NCBI GenBank assembly: GCA_963787485.1
Contig: CAWBDF010000007.1
Span: 682,001 to 746,000 of the forward strand
Direction of reading: 5' to 3'
DNA from: Bog-473 sp963787485
GTDB taxonomy: Bacteria; Actinomycetota; Acidimicrobiia; Acidimicrobiales; RAAP-2
Length of the DNA stretch: 64,000 nucleotides
A program made the translations under genes and the position numbers. Shown here piece after piece: positions 33,490 to 44,400 of this stretch. The notes under the pieces were generated by a model. It searched no databases. It was not told the DNA's origin and worked only from the letters and a program-made list of their open reading frames with translations. The first letter of the stretch is position 1; each line of letters opens with the position of its first letter.

Positions 33490-33524
33490 GTGTTCGAGCC
33501 TCCAGTTCCGTCAGTGCACTGTCG

Positions 33525-33530
33525 ATCCTA
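33525..33530 (-). promoter_or_regulatory. -10 box of gltA
   Basis: TAGGAT on the minus strand, about 35 nt before the GTG at 33489. Unlike many genes here, gltA has a leader and a Shine-Dalgarno. Confidence 0.5.
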
Positions 33531-33600
33531 TGACTCCGCATGAGGGTGGTCGACACGGGCGACCCCGAAGGTCTTGTTGCGCCCCGAGGTGCTCGCTCGC

Positions 33601-34701
33601 TCACGTTGCCGGCGCGACCCGAAGCTGCTGCTGTGTGGCCGTGCCGAGCGTCAAGGTCTGGCCGGGGGGCAGGACGACCCGGACCGTCAGCACGTAGTCC
33701 GACCCCGGCTGCACCGAGAAGGCGATCGTCGGCAGCGTGGCCGTGGCACCCAGCGCGAGTGCCGTGGCCGCCTGACGCGTGGTGGTGGCGCCCGAGGCCT
33801 GCTCGGCCAGCGTCAGCTCGGTGGTCACGCGCGGTTCGTCGGCCGCGCCCTGGTTCGCCAGAACGACGGTGACGTCGAGCTGTGTGGTGGGGCTCAGAAT
33901 GGAGATTCCCGCCGGCGTCCCGGCGGGTGGAGGCAGCGCCGGGGGGATGAGGCGCACCGTGCGCAGCACCACGTCGTGTGACGACTGGAGGGTCGGGGAG
34001 GCGGTGATGAGGTCGACCTGGGCGGCCAGGGCTGCGGGCTGCCAGAGACCCGGATCCTTCACCCACACCGACCGCGGCAGTCTGGACGGCGAGATGGCCG
34101 AATCAGCTGCTCGCCGGAACGAGCCCCACAGCGCGTCGGAGCGGGCCAGCAGCACGCCCGCGTCGGCGATCTGCGCCGTGGCCTGATCGGCCGAGAGCAG
34201 GGGAGGCGTTCCCGAAGTCCTCACAGACTCGGGCCCACCGTTGGTGGTCAACGGCTGGAGCCCGAGGAACCCGTCAATCGCCGTGCGCAGGTCCGCCATC
34301 GACCGGGCCCTCTCCGCGAAGACTTCCCTCAGCACCGACGCGGACGAGCTCGGCGGCATGGACGTGGCGGCCAGCTCGGCCTGTGCCGATTGGGACGCGG
34401 ACTGTCGGACCGCGCTGTCGAGCCCGATCTGCAGGCTCTGGCGGGTCTGGGTGGGGAGGTGGCCCATGAGGGAGCGCACGGCGGCCGAGGTGGCGTTGGA
34501 CTCGTCGGCCAAGACCGCCGCCTGCGCCGCCAGGGCACGCTCTGAATTGCTGTCGTACCCCTTCGACTGCGACGACACCTGGGTCAGTCCGCCGACGAGC
34601 ACGCCCACGAAGACGATCGCGAGGACGAGCAGGACCACCGCACGGGTCTGGCTGCGTCGGCGCGCGGCGTCGTGGCCTGCGTGGCGACATCGGCTGGCCA
34701 A
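33601..34701 (-). CDS. Single-pass membrane protein of unknown function
   Basis: I do not recognise this protein. About 366 residues follow the likely start region: an Arg-rich N-terminus, one membrane segment (VVLLVLAIVFVGVLVGGL, near residues 22-39), an outside helical region rich in Ala, Ser and Gln (SERALAAQAAVLADESNATS onward), and a C-terminal beta-rich part with PTTQLDVTVVLANQGAADEP that resembles an adhesion-like or CARDB-like fold. The start is uncertain; a TTG at 34701 (LASRCRHAGHD) avoids overlap with the upstream gene. It follows UDP-sulfoquinovose synthase on the same strand and may be co-transcribed. Confidence 0.6.
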   Translation of the reverse strand: MASRCRHAGHDAARRRSQTRAVVLLVLAIVFVGVLVGGLTQVSSQSKGYDSNSERALAAQAAVLADESNATSAAVRSLMGHLPTQTRQSLQIGLDSAVRQSASQSAQAELAATSMPPSSSASVLREVFAERARSMADLRTAIDGFLGLQPLTTNGGPESVRTSGTPPLLSADQATAQIADAGVLLARSDALWGSFRRAADSAISPSRLPRSVWVKDPGLWQPAALAAQVDLITASPTLQSSHDVVLRTVRLIPPALPPPAGTPAGISILSPTTQLDVTVVLANQGAADEPRVTTELTLAEQASGATTTRQAATALALGATATLPTIAFSVQPGSDYVLTVRVVLPPGQTLTLGTATQQQLRVAPAT

Positions 34702-34759
34702 ACTACTGCCGCTGGGGCCCCGTGACTCGGCGCCGCAGCCCCTCGTTCCCCCGAAGCGG

Positions 34760-35962
34760 TCAGACCTCCAGGAAGGAGGTGCCCCGGGCGTCGCCTGCCG
34801 TGGTGAGCGTGCTGGCGCTGGAGCGCCATTGCACGGTCGGTGCGATGGCGCGGACGTCCACCCGGTCACGGTGCCGCTCGACCAACTCGAGCATCCCGGC
34901 GATCACCTCGTCGGTCAACAGGTGTGGCTCCAGACCCAAGTCGAGCAACTTCGTGTTGGCGGCTTGGAAGTAGTGCTCCTCGCGCTCAACCCGCGGGTTG
35001 GACAGGCCTTCGGCAATGTCGACCCGCTGCGGGCACACCCGCTTGACCATCAGCGCCATGTCCCGCACGGAGAAGGACTCGGTGAATTGGTTGAACACGC
35101 GGAACTCCCCACGCTCGGCGGGGTTCTCGACCGCCAGCGTCACACAGGCCAGCGTGTCGCGGATGTTCAACATGCCTCGGGTCTGTCCACCGGCGCCGTA
35201 GACCGTCAGGGGGTGGCCGGTGACGGCCTGCACGCAGAATCGGTTCAGCACCGTGCCGAAGACCCCGTCGTAGTCGAATCGCGTCGCCAACACGGGGTCG
35301 AGGTCGGTCTCGTCGGTCGACTGGCCGTAGACGATCCCCTGGTTCAGGTCCGTGGCGCGCAGCCCCCAGATGCGACAGCCGAACATGATGTTGTGGCTGT
35401 CGTGCACCTTGGAGAGGTGGTAGAAGGATCCCGGTTGCTTCGGATAGGGCAGCACGTCCGTGCGGCCATTGTGAGTGATCTCAATGAAGCCCTCTTCAAT
35501 GTCGATGTTGGGGTAGCCGTACTCGCCCATGGTGCCGAGCTTCACCAGGTGGATGGCCGGGTCGGTCTCCTGAATGGCGTACATCACGTTGAGGTTCCCG
35601 ACGACGTTGTTGACTTGCGTGTAGACCGCGTGCTCCCGGTCGATCATGGAGTAGGGCGCGGAGCGTTGCTCTCCGAAGTGCACGATGGCGTCGGGCTCGG
35701 CCTCCGCCACCACACCGTAGGTGAAGGCGGCGTCGGTCAGGTTCCCGAGGCGCACGCCGATGGCACGCCCAGAGACCTGCTCCCAACGTGCCACTCGATC
35801 GTGCAGCGGGGCAATGGGCACCAAGCTGTCCACTCCCATCTCGCGGTCGTACTCGCGTCGCACGAGGTTGTCCACGATCGTCACGTCGTGTCCCCGGGTC
35901 GAGAGGTGCAGCGCGGTCGGCCATCCGAGGTACCCGTCCCCGCCAAGGACCAAGATCTTCAT
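34760..35962 (-). CDS. sqdB: UDP-sulfoquinovose synthase
   Basis: NAD-dependent short-chain dehydrogenase-type enzyme that makes UDP-sulfoquinovose from UDP-glucose and sulfite. The 400-residue product has the nucleotide loop MKILVLGGDGYLGWPTALHL, the family-specific HFGEQRSAPYSMIDREHAVY, TMGEYGYPNIDIEEGF (catalytic Thr), YHLSKVHDSHNIMFGCRIWG (Tyr-x-x-x-Lys) and RATDLNQGIVYG. These separate it from ordinary UDP-glucose epimerases. The ATG at 35962 with GAAGGGTGAG upstream is preferred over a GTG at 35968. No sulfolipid glycosyltransferase is adjacent, so the final product (sulfolipid or a sulfoquinovose-bearing glycan) is open. Confidence 0.9.
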   Translation of the reverse strand: MKILVLGGDGYLGWPTALHLSTRGHDVTIVDNLVRREYDREMGVDSLVPIAPLHDRVARWEQVSGRAIGVRLGNLTDAAFTYGVVAEAEPDAIVHFGEQRSAPYSMIDREHAVYTQVNNVVGNLNVMYAIQETDPAIHLVKLGTMGEYGYPNIDIEEGFIEITHNGRTDVLPYPKQPGSFYHLSKVHDSHNIMFGCRIWGLRATDLNQGIVYGQSTDETDLDPVLATRFDYDGVFGTVLNRFCVQAVTGHPLTVYGAGGQTRGMLNIRDTLACVTLAVENPAERGEFRVFNQFTESFSVRDMALMVKRVCPQRVDIAEGLSNPRVEREEHYFQAANTKLLDLGLEPHLLTDEVIAGMLELVERHRDRVDVRAIAPTVQWRSSASTLTTAGDARGTSFLEV

Positions 35963-36131
35963 ACTCACCCTTCGTGATACTCGCTGGTTGTGTGCGAGGT
36001 GCCGCCGGGTCTCAGCCGTGGGAACTGTGTCCGGTAGCCACCGTCATCAACATCATGGGACAGCACCCTGAATTACAGCTGTGAATCGGGCGCTCCCGAC
36101 GAAAGACAGGGCTTCTCGATGCTGCAGGAGC

Positions 36132-38078
36132 CTAGAGAGCTGGCCGCGTCGACGGGGGGATGTCCCCCCACAGCGCACGACGCAAGCCCGAGGCGCGCGT
36201 GATCGGTCTTGCCACCGCGGCCCGGATGCTCTCTTCGGTGCCGATCAGGTACAGGTGCTCCCTCGCTCTGGTGACAGCGGTGTAGAGCAGCTCACGCGTG
36301 AGGATCCGTGAGCCGGGTTTCGGAACGAGGAAGGCCACCGCGGCGAACTGCGATCCCTGGCTCTTGTGCACGGTCATGGCGTACACCGTGTCGACCGCGG
36401 CCAACCGACTGGGGCTGACGCGCACGACCTCACCGCCTCGCTCGAACGCCGCCTCCATTGGGCGGTGCGCTCCCTTGACGACGACGCCGATGTCTCCGTT
36501 GAAGAGTCCGAGGGAATGGTCGTTCTCCGTGATGATGAGGGGACGGCCCACGTACCAGTCGGCCCCGACCGAGAACTCCTCGACTTCGGCCAGGAGCCAC
36601 CGCTCAATGTGCTGCGTCCACGTCGTCACCCCCTCGGGACCATTCCGGTGGGCGCAGAGCAGACGGAACCCGGCCAGCGCCGCCAGCGCCCGCTGGCCAT
36701 CCCCACGCCTCGCCGCCTCAATGGCCGAACGGCCGCTCTCGACCGCGACGGCCCGGACGGCTCCGAGCTCCTCCGCGGACGTCGCCTCGGCCTCGGCACG
36801 GATCCACTCGACGTTCGACGCTCCATTACGCAGGACGGCGAGCGTCGCTTCGGTATCGCCCCGCTGAATGGCCCGGGCCAGCGCGGCGATACCCCCTTTG
36901 TGGCGGTGCACGTGGCGCAGCACGACGACACCGTCGCCGATGGGACTGCCCTGACGGCTGTCGGACTCGAGAGGCTGATGGCCGCTGACCGCGGTGACCC
37001 GTGCGCGGGCCGCCTCGCTCAGGCATAGTCCCTTCGACGCCGGGCCCACGATGTCGCCGAGCACCGCGCCCGCCTCAATGGAGGCCAGCTGCTCGGGGTC
37101 TCCGACCAAGACGAGACGGGCCTGCGGACGCACCGCCTCGAGGAGCCTCGCCATCATGGAGAGCGACACCATGGAGGTTTCGTCCACGACGACGACATCG
37201 TGGCGCAACGGGTTGGAGCGGTTGTGCCGGAACCGGGTCCGGTTGCCCGGGTTGAATCCGAGCAATCGGTGCAACGTCGTCCCCTTCAGAGCGACCAGTC
37301 GTTGGCGTATGGCCTCGTCGATCCCCATTTCCGCCGCTTCGGCCTGCACCGATTCTTCGAGTCGGGCCGCGGCCTTGCCGGTCGGGGCGGCCAACGCGAC
37401 CACGGGCGGAGGGACTCCCGCGGCGGCCGCCTGGTGTTCGAGGAGGACGAGCAGCCGCGCCACCGTGGTCGTCTTCCCGGTTCCGGGGCCACCGGCGATC
37501 ACCGCGACCCGCCGGAACACCGCGGACGCGGCGGCGATCGGCTGGAGTCGGTCTGGGTCGGGGTCGTCGGATCCGTCGCCGAACAGTTGGACGAGGCCGG
37601 CGGCGAGCAGGTCATCGTCAACGGCCGGCACTGCTGCCGACGCCCGTTCGAGGAGATCCCGGGCGACGGCGACCTCGTCGAGCCACAGACGGTTCAGGTA
37701 AAGGTTGGAGCCCGACAAGGACAGGGGACGATCACCTCCCACCAATGGGCTGTCCGCCATGGCGGCCTGCCAATCGCCTGCCGGCGGCCAGGGCAGGACC
37801 CCCGGGTCGATGTCGGCATCGCTGTCGCTCTCGCTGCTCGCCGTGCCCTCAATGGTCGCGAGGTCGACGCAGACGTGGCCGAGCCGAGGGGCCCGAGCGG
37901 CGAAGGCCGCTCCGAGGAGCACGAGGTCGTCGTGGACGCCGCCGAGCGCCCCCACACGCGTCGCCACGTGGACATCGGGGGCGGCAAGGACACCGCCTCG
38001 GTTGAACGCCCCGAGCAATCCCCCGGCGCCGACGGCGAGCACCGGGTCGAACCGGTCGCGCCCCTCGGGCGGGTTCAC
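36132..38078 (-). CDS. recD: Exodeoxyribonuclease V alpha chain (RecD helicase)
   Basis: 5'-3' helicase subunit of RecBCD. The product of 648 residues has an N-terminal region, then Walker A VAVIAGGPGTGKTTTVARLL, LAAPTGKAAARLEESV, the DEx-box DVVVVDETSMVSLSMMARLL, VLVGDPEQLASIEAGAVL and the C-terminal TVYAMTVHKSQGSQFAAVAF with LLYTAVTRAREHLYLIG. I set the GTG start at 38078 because it overlaps the recB stop as GTGA; the open frame further upstream overlaps recB. It is the last gene of recC-recB-recD. Confidence 0.95.
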   Translation of the reverse strand: MNPPEGRDRFDPVLAVGAGGLLGAFNRGGVLAAPDVHVATRVGALGGVHDDLVLLGAAFAARAPRLGHVCVDLATIEGTASSESDSDADIDPGVLPWPPAGDWQAAMADSPLVGGDRPLSLSGSNLYLNRLWLDEVAVARDLLERASAAVPAVDDDLLAAGLVQLFGDGSDDPDPDRLQPIAAASAVFRRVAVIAGGPGTGKTTTVARLLVLLEHQAAAAGVPPPVVALAAPTGKAAARLEESVQAEAAEMGIDEAIRQRLVALKGTTLHRLLGFNPGNRTRFRHNRSNPLRHDVVVVDETSMVSLSMMARLLEAVRPQARLVLVGDPEQLASIEAGAVLGDIVGPASKGLCLSEAARARVTAVSGHQPLESDSRQGSPIGDGVVVLRHVHRHKGGIAALARAIQRGDTEATLAVLRNGASNVEWIRAEAEATSAEELGAVRAVAVESGRSAIEAARRGDGQRALAALAGFRLLCAHRNGPEGVTTWTQHIERWLLAEVEEFSVGADWYVGRPLIITENDHSLGLFNGDIGVVVKGAHRPMEAAFERGGEVVRVSPSRLAAVDTVYAMTVHKSQGSQFAAVAFLVPKPGSRILTRELLYTAVTRAREHLYLIGTEESIRAAVARPITRASGLRRALWGDIPPSTRPAL

Positions 38079-41000
38079 GGCGCGGCTCCCCGGTCGAACA
38101 GGTCGCTCAGCGACTCCACCAGCTCGGAGTGCGGTTGCCATGACCACACCCCGCAGGGCCGGTCGCCCACCCGGGCCGGCTCGGACGCACTCATGCCACG
38201 CACGAACAGGTAGAGGGCACCACCGAGGTTCACCGCCGGGTCATAGGCCGGAAGTCGCCAACGAAGGTACCGGTGCAACGCCACCACGTAGAGCAGCGCC
38301 TGCAAGGGGTAGTGGGCCTCGGCCATGGCCAGGTCGAGGGCCTGGGGTCGGTAGTGCCACGCCGACAGGGGCTCGTCGGGGGCGGCCAAGCGGTTCGTCT
38401 TGTAGTCGGCCAGGACGAAACGGCCGTCGGGGAGCGCGAAGGCGAGATCGAGGCTGCCGTTGAGATAGCCGCGCAGTATGCCGTCGAGCCCCGGGTCGCG
38501 GAGGCGTCCGGCGTACTCGTGCATCGGGTCGCCGGGGGGAAGGTGCGCCTGGAGCAGGTCGGCCACGTCGCGCACATGGAGGGCTGCCCGTGGCACGTCG
38601 CCGCCGACGAGGGGGAGCTCGAAACCGAGCTCGTCGACCCGCTGTGCTCGCGCGATGTCGCGCAGGCAGAGGTCACCCACCTGAGGTCCGAGCGGGCATC
38701 TCACCATGGCGCACAGCCCGGCGACCACCGCGCCGGTGTCACCCAGGTCGAGGTTGCACCACTCCAGTTCCTGGCGTACGGACTCCGCCACGGCAGTCTC
38801 GAGGTCGGGCGCGTCGAAGTCGGTTCGCTCGAGCACGCCGTGGACGAGGGTGCCCACCAACGTCCCGCCCGGCATGGCGCCGAGGTAGAGGGCCGTGGAG
38901 CGAAGGGTGACTTCGTCCCAGACGGATCCCACCGGGCTCCACGTCGGAGTCGGAGCGTCCTCGTCCGAGGTGAGCGGATCCTCGGGCTCGCTGCGGACGG
39001 CGGAGGCGTGCTCGTGCAGCGGTCGGGTGATCCGTGAGTACGACACCCGCCGCCAGTCGACATCGAGGACACGGTCGAAGACGGCGGCATCGAGCCGAGG
39101 TGGGGTGCCGATCTCGGAGTGCCACCTGGCGTCGGATGGCGCGGTGACGCGCTCGACCGAGACCTTGGCGCCGAGAGACTCGAAGGCGGTGACGACGGCG
39201 TCGTCGGTCGGCGTCTTCTTCCCGTGCGAGGCGATCGCGCCGTCGGCGTCTCGCTCGAACATCAGCCGCGACAGCGGCGAGTTCTTCGTGTCCTGACTCC
39301 CTGCCCACCACAGCACGGCCTGGTGCTGGGCACGGGTCAGCGCCACGTACAACAGGCGCAAGGTCTCTCCCTGGCTCTCCCGCTCGTCGAGACCCTGGTG
39401 CTCGGTGAACTCCGGCCCACTGCACCCGACGTCCATGGTCCTGACGTTGCCGTGTTCGGCGTCGTGGAACACCGGAACGTTGATCTTGTGGAGGTAGCCG
39501 TCCCAGGCATAGGGGCACAACACCACCGGGAATTCCAATCCCTTGCTCCGGTGGATGGTGATGACCTGCACCGCGTGGGCGTCCGATTCGAGCCGACGTG
39601 TCCGCTCCTCGTTCTCCGAATCCCGGTCGGCTTCCGCGATGCGACGTCCCAGCCAGTTCGCCAACGCGGTCGGACCGACACCGTCGGTCACGGCGGCCTC
39701 GTGGAGGAGCTGGGCGACGTGGCGCAGGTCGGTCATCACACGTTCACCCTCGGGCCGTTCGAGCACTCGAGCCGGTACGGACCGTCGGACACTCACGGTC
39801 TCGAAGAGGGACGCCACGCCCTCGTCGCGCAGGCACCGCGCCCAGTCGTGCAAAGAGAGGTGGAGCTCTTCCCACTCCGTCTCCCCCGCCTGCGCCACCT
39901 CGGTGGCCGACCAGCCGATGAACTGCGTCAGGGCGACGAGCGAGCCCCGATCGCGCGCCGTGGGCCGCTCGAGTGCTTCGAGGAGGCGCAGCCACTGTCG
40001 GGCGGCGTCGGAGACGAAGACCGAGCCGGCACCTCCGATGACGGCCGGAACCCCTACGGCGTGGAGCGCGTCGCGAACCGTGGCGGCCTGCCCGTTGGAC
40101 CGCACCAGCACGGCGATGTCACCGGGATGCAGCGTCCGACCGCCGTCCTCAGAACCGTCTCGGCTGCGGTCGATCACCGTGGGCGCACCCTCGAGCAGAT
40201 CGACGGTGACCGCGGCGACGTCCTGGGCGATCAGCTGGCGCGCCTCGGGCGCCCTGACGTGGCCCTGCCGTGTCCGGGGCACGAGTCGGTCGCCAGCGTG
40301 CAGGACCCGGACCCGCAGGGGCTCGGCGACGGGGAGCCCGACGAGGCGCGGCGCCACGTTGGACGGCGCGGGACGGACGCTCCGGTACGAGATCCCGGCC
40401 TGACCGAGCTGGGCGCCGCCGAACAGCCCGTCGAAGGCTCCCAGGAGATCTCCGTCGCTCCGCCAATTGACGTCGAGCGTCCATTCGGCCTGAACCAGCT
40501 GCTTGGCTTGCAGATAGGCGTGCACGTCGGCCCCACGGAATGCATAGATGGCCTGCTTGGGGTCTCCGATCAGGACCAGCCTGGTCGGCGCATCACCGGC
40601 CTCCATGACATCACCGAACGCCCGGTGCATGATGTCCCACTGGACGGGATCGGTGTCCTGGAATTCGTCGACCAGGACGACGTCGTAACGGCCGCGGAGC
40701 CGCGCCCGCGCCTGGGGCCCTCGCACCGGGTGATCCAACGTGTTGCGCAAGCGGATGAGAACGTCGTCGTAGGTGAGGATCCTGAGGGCACGCTTCCGGC
40801 GATCCATCTCGACGTGCACGGCGCTGGCGAACCGACTCCGGATGCTCGGCAGGTCCTCCCCGTCGAAGGGCACGGGGAGCACGGCGGCGTCTGGATGCGC
40901 GATCACCTTCTCAGCGATGGCGAGCGCCTCCTTGCGCGTGAAGCCCGAATCGTTGCCACGACGAACGAACTTCCGCAGGTACAGGTCGTCCACCACCTCG

Positions 41001-41485
41001 TCGAGGAGATCCCGGACGTCCTCGACCAAAGTGACCTCGCGGTCGACGTCGCCGGCGGTGCCCAAGCCGTAGAGGACCTGGAGGCAGAAGCCGTGAGTGG
41101 TCTCGATGGTGGCCGCGTCGAAATCTGCGATGGCGTTGGCCAGCCGGGCTCGACGCGCCGCCTGCTCCGGGGGAGGCGCGGCGGCCAGGTGCTCCACCAG
41201 TTCGTCTCCCCCAGGGACCGCGACACCGCTGATGACGTCGTCGAGGCGGTCGTGGGCGCTGACGAGGCGCTCGCGCACACGCTCACGCAGCTCCCCGGTC
41301 GCCATGCGGGTGAAGGTGATGACGAGAAGTCGGTCCGCAGGGACCGACGTCTCGGCCACGTACCGCGTCGTCAGTGCAGCGATCGTGAACGTCTTGCCGG
41401 TCCCCGCACTCGCCTCGAGCAGCGTCATCCCCTCGGGCAAGGGACCGCAGAGGTCGAACGACGGGACGTCCGTGTCGGGGATCAC
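38075..41485 (-). CDS. recB: Exodeoxyribonuclease V beta chain (RecB helicase-nuclease)
   Basis: 3'-5' helicase and nuclease subunit that processes double-strand breaks. The 1136-residue product opens VIPDTDVPSFDLCGPLPEGM, then Walker A LLEASAGTGKTFTIAALTTR, RLLVITFTRMATGELRERVR, DVVLVDEFQDTDPVQWDIMH, VLIGDPKQAIYAFRGADVHA, VITIHRSKGLEFPVVLCPYA and LRLLYVALTRAQHQAVLWWA. The C-terminal nuclease motif GSLDLAFALPDGRFVLADYK (Asp and the D-Y-K triad) is intact. The GTG at 41485 overlaps the recC stop (GTGA). Confidence 0.96.
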   Translation of the reverse strand: MIPDTDVPSFDLCGPLPEGMTLLEASAGTGKTFTIAALTTRYVAETSVPADRLLVITFTRMATGELRERVRERLVSAHDRLDDVISGVAVPGGDELVEHLAAAPPPEQAARRARLANAIADFDAATIETTHGFCLQVLYGLGTAGDVDREVTLVEDVRDLLDEVVDDLYLRKFVRRGNDSGFTRKEALAIAEKVIAHPDAAVLPVPFDGEDLPSIRSRFASAVHVEMDRRKRALRILTYDDVLIRLRNTLDHPVRGPQARARLRGRYDVVLVDEFQDTDPVQWDIMHRAFGDVMEAGDAPTRLVLIGDPKQAIYAFRGADVHAYLQAKQLVQAEWTLDVNWRSDGDLLGAFDGLFGGAQLGQAGISYRSVRPAPSNVAPRLVGLPVAEPLRVRVLHAGDRLVPRTRQGHVRAPEARQLIAQDVAAVTVDLLEGAPTVIDRSRDGSEDGGRTLHPGDIAVLVRSNGQAATVRDALHAVGVPAVIGGAGSVFVSDAARQWLRLLEALERPTARDRGSLVALTQFIGWSATEVAQAGETEWEELHLSLHDWARCLRDEGVASLFETVSVRRSVPARVLERPEGERVMTDLRHVAQLLHEAAVTDGVGPTALANWLGRRIAEADRDSENEERTRRLESDAHAVQVITIHRSKGLEFPVVLCPYAWDGYLHKINVPVFHDAEHGNVRTMDVGCSGPEFTEHQGLDERESQGETLRLLYVALTRAQHQAVLWWAGSQDTKNSPLSRLMFERDADGAIASHGKKTPTDDAVVTAFESLGAKVSVERVTAPSDARWHSEIGTPPRLDAAVFDRVLDVDWRRVSYSRITRPLHEHASAVRSEPEDPLTSDEDAPTPTWSPVGSVWDEVTLRSTALYLGAMPGGTLVGTLVHGVLERTDFDAPDLETAVAESVRQELEWCNLDLGDTGAVVAGLCAMVRCPLGPQVGDLCLRDIARAQRVDELGFELPLVGGDVPRAALHVRDVADLLQAHLPPGDPMHEYAGRLRDPGLDGILRGYLNGSLDLAFALPDGRFVLADYKTNRLAAPDEPLSAWHYRPQALDLAMAEAHYPLQALLYVVALHRYLRWRLPAYDPAVNLGGALYLFVRGMSASEPARVGDRPCGVWSWQPHSELVESLSDLFDRGAAP

Positions 41486-44400
41486 CGTCGCCCTATCCCT
41501 TCGAACTCGAGCAGGCCGTCCCACAGCATGCTGGCGCAGGCAGCGAAACGCGAACGGTCGGTTGGTCCGGTGACCCCGGACACTCCCGCAGCGTCCAGCC
41601 GCCCGGACCGAGCCACCATGTCGGCGAACGTCAATCGCGACCCGAGCACCAAGACGTGTTCGGCATCGTCGTCCTCGCCGGAGAAGTTGAACCTGCTCTC
41701 CCACTGTTTGGCGGCCGCGCCTTCGGCGTCCTCTGCCCCGGAGCGGGCCGCCGACGCATAGGCTTCAGACGTCTTGCAGTAAAGAGGAACGGGCTCGCGC
41801 ATGCCGCGCCGGAAGAGCTCGACGAGCTCCTCGAGATGCGACGCGGCCACCGCCTTCCTCGTCCGGGCATCAGCACCGAGGGGTCCCAGCCTCGACACGG
41901 CGACGAGCCGGGTCGACCCCTTCTCTGACCGGCAGACCGTCACTGCTTCGAATGGCCGTTCGGGCTCCGTCACCGTCAAAGCCAGAAGACGCGCCCACGC
42001 GGCCACCCGCAGCGCCGGCTGGATCCGGCGATAGGTGACGGTGCGCAGGACGTCACCGTGCACCCCCGACACAGTCCCGACCACGCTCGGCAGGCCGGCT
42101 AGCTCGGCACACAGCTGCATCGGTTCTGCTGCCCCGGGGACAGCGACGTCGCCCAGCGAATCTCCGGCCGCTTCGAGGAGCGCTTCGATCGACTCGTACA
42201 TCTCGGCCAGGATGGGATCGGCCAAGCCCGCCGGGGGCAGAGCGCCGCGAGCCGATTCGGCGGCCTCACACTGTTCCCAGTCCGACCCCGCGAACCGTGC
42301 CGCGAGGACCCGCTCGCCGATGTCCCACTTGGCCAACGCATCGACGTCAATGGGAATGGCGTCCTCAGGGTCATGGGTGCGGTCCCACAGCGACACCCCG
42401 AGGCGGTGGCGGAGGAAGGCTCGCACGGGATGGCGCACGAAACGCTCGAGTGCGTCCAGACCGATGACCTCCGAGGCGACGTCGTCGTCGAGGGGGACGG
42501 GCAGGAATGGGGGAACCTCGGACCGTGGTGAGAGCGCCGCCCGTGCTCCGGCGAGGTGGAGGGCGTCGAAGCTCCAGGGACGGCTCAGAACGAGGCGGCC
42601 GGATTCGTAGTTCTTTGCATCGAACGGCTGCAGAGGGTGGGTGACGACGACAGCACGGCGGGCGAGCCCATCGGTGGTGCGTACGGTCCTGTCGACGACG
42701 TCGAGCAGCTCGCCCACGGGCACTGCCGGAGGCCGCGGCAGGTTCGAGCGTTCGTCGTGGCCCGCGTAGGTGATCACCAGCCGGTCGCGGGCTGCGAGGA
42801 AGGCGTCGAGGAGCAGCTGTCGGTCTTCGTTGCGTGCGTCGCGGTCCCCGACGCGGGGCTCCTGGGCGGTGAGGTCGTCGCCGTCGCGCTCGATGTGCCT
42901 CGGGAAACTTCCGTCGTCGAGTCCGAGCAGGCAGACCACTCGGTGCGGGATGGATCGCATGGGAACGAGCGTGCACACCGTCACCTGTCCGGTGCGGAAG
43001 TTGGCGCGCGTCGGACGACCTCTGAGGCGGTCGCTCAGCAGTGACCGCACGTCGTCACTGCCGAGCAGCACCGGGCTCACGCGTCCGTTCGTCGTGGCCT
43101 CGTCGACCAGGGAAGTGAGGATCGTCGTCAGCTCGGCCCGTTGCCACTCCTCGTGCGGTGAGGTCGTGGTCAGCGCGTCAGCGATCCAGGCCAGGGTGCT
43201 CGCCCAGCCATCGACTGTCCTTTGCTCTGCCAATAGATCCACGGCGCGCCGCAGCCGGTCGATCAGCTCGGCCAGGCGACCGGCCAGGTCGATGTCACCG
43301 CCCTCTACGTCGTCGAGGGGCAGCACCCCCCCGAACAGGCGCTCGCGTTCGTCGGCCATGGTCACTCCGAGCAGCAGGCGGTCGAGGCCGGTGCGCCAGG
43401 TGTTGGCGTCGACGCCCCCGAGTCGGAACGCTTCTCGGTGCTCCCCGTCGAACCCCCAACGGACTCGGCACTCGCGAATCCATTCCTCGAGACGCGAGAG
43501 GTCGTCGTCGCGCAGCCCGAAGCGGTGGCGCACCGGCTCCCGACCGGCCAAATCGAGGACCTGGGTGGCGGTGAGCCGTGCCGTGGCCAGATCGAGCACC
43601 TCGGCCAACACCCCCATGACGGGGTTCGTCTGGCGGAGGGAGCGGTCCGCCAGATGCATGGCGAGGCGGCCTTCGCCGTCATGCGCTCCGAATCTCGCCT
43701 GAATCAGTGGCGCAAAATGCTCGATGTCCGGGCACATGACGATCACGTCACGGGGTTCGAGCGTCTCGTCCTCCTCGAAGAGGTGGAGGAGCGCGTCGCG
43801 AAGCACTTCGACCTGACGAGCCCGGCCGTGGCACGAATGCACGCGAATGCTGTCGTCGTCTGGAGCCAGCAAGGGGCGCTCGTCGCTGCGGGCGCCGGTG
43901 GTTCCGACCGGCGCCCGGTCGGCTCGGATGTCGTCCTGGATCCGGTGCAGCAGCGTCGGCGTCTCCGTCCGTGGAGGCGAGTCGGGCCCGCCGACGTCGT
44001 GCGCCAGCCCAGCGCCGAGCACGAGTTGCATCTCTCGCGCGTCACGTCCCCACGAAGCCACGAGCGGATGTCGGGCCGCGCCGGCGGTGGGGTCCTCACG
44101 GCGCGGGGTGTGGCGCGAATGTGGTCCGACCTGAGGTTCGAGCCGTCGCCACAGCGCTGGCGAAGGGTGGAGGAGGAAGAGGTGCACGTCTCGGCCCTCC
44201 GCGATGGCGTCGAGCACGCTTAGGTAGCTGGCCGGCAGACGGGTCAGCCCGAACAGCGAGAGCCGAGATGGCTCAGAGAGCACCTCTGGCTCGTGCCGCA
44301 ACCGGGCACAGGCGTCGCGCAGTCGTTCGGCCGGGCTGACCTGTCCGATGTGCCGCCGCAACAGCCGCCATAGCTCGTACTGCCACCGGGTTTCTCCGTC

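Noticed and set aside
39119..41761. An 880-codon plus-strand open frame
   Set aside because: Antisense to recB with no family motifs; recB is unequivocal.
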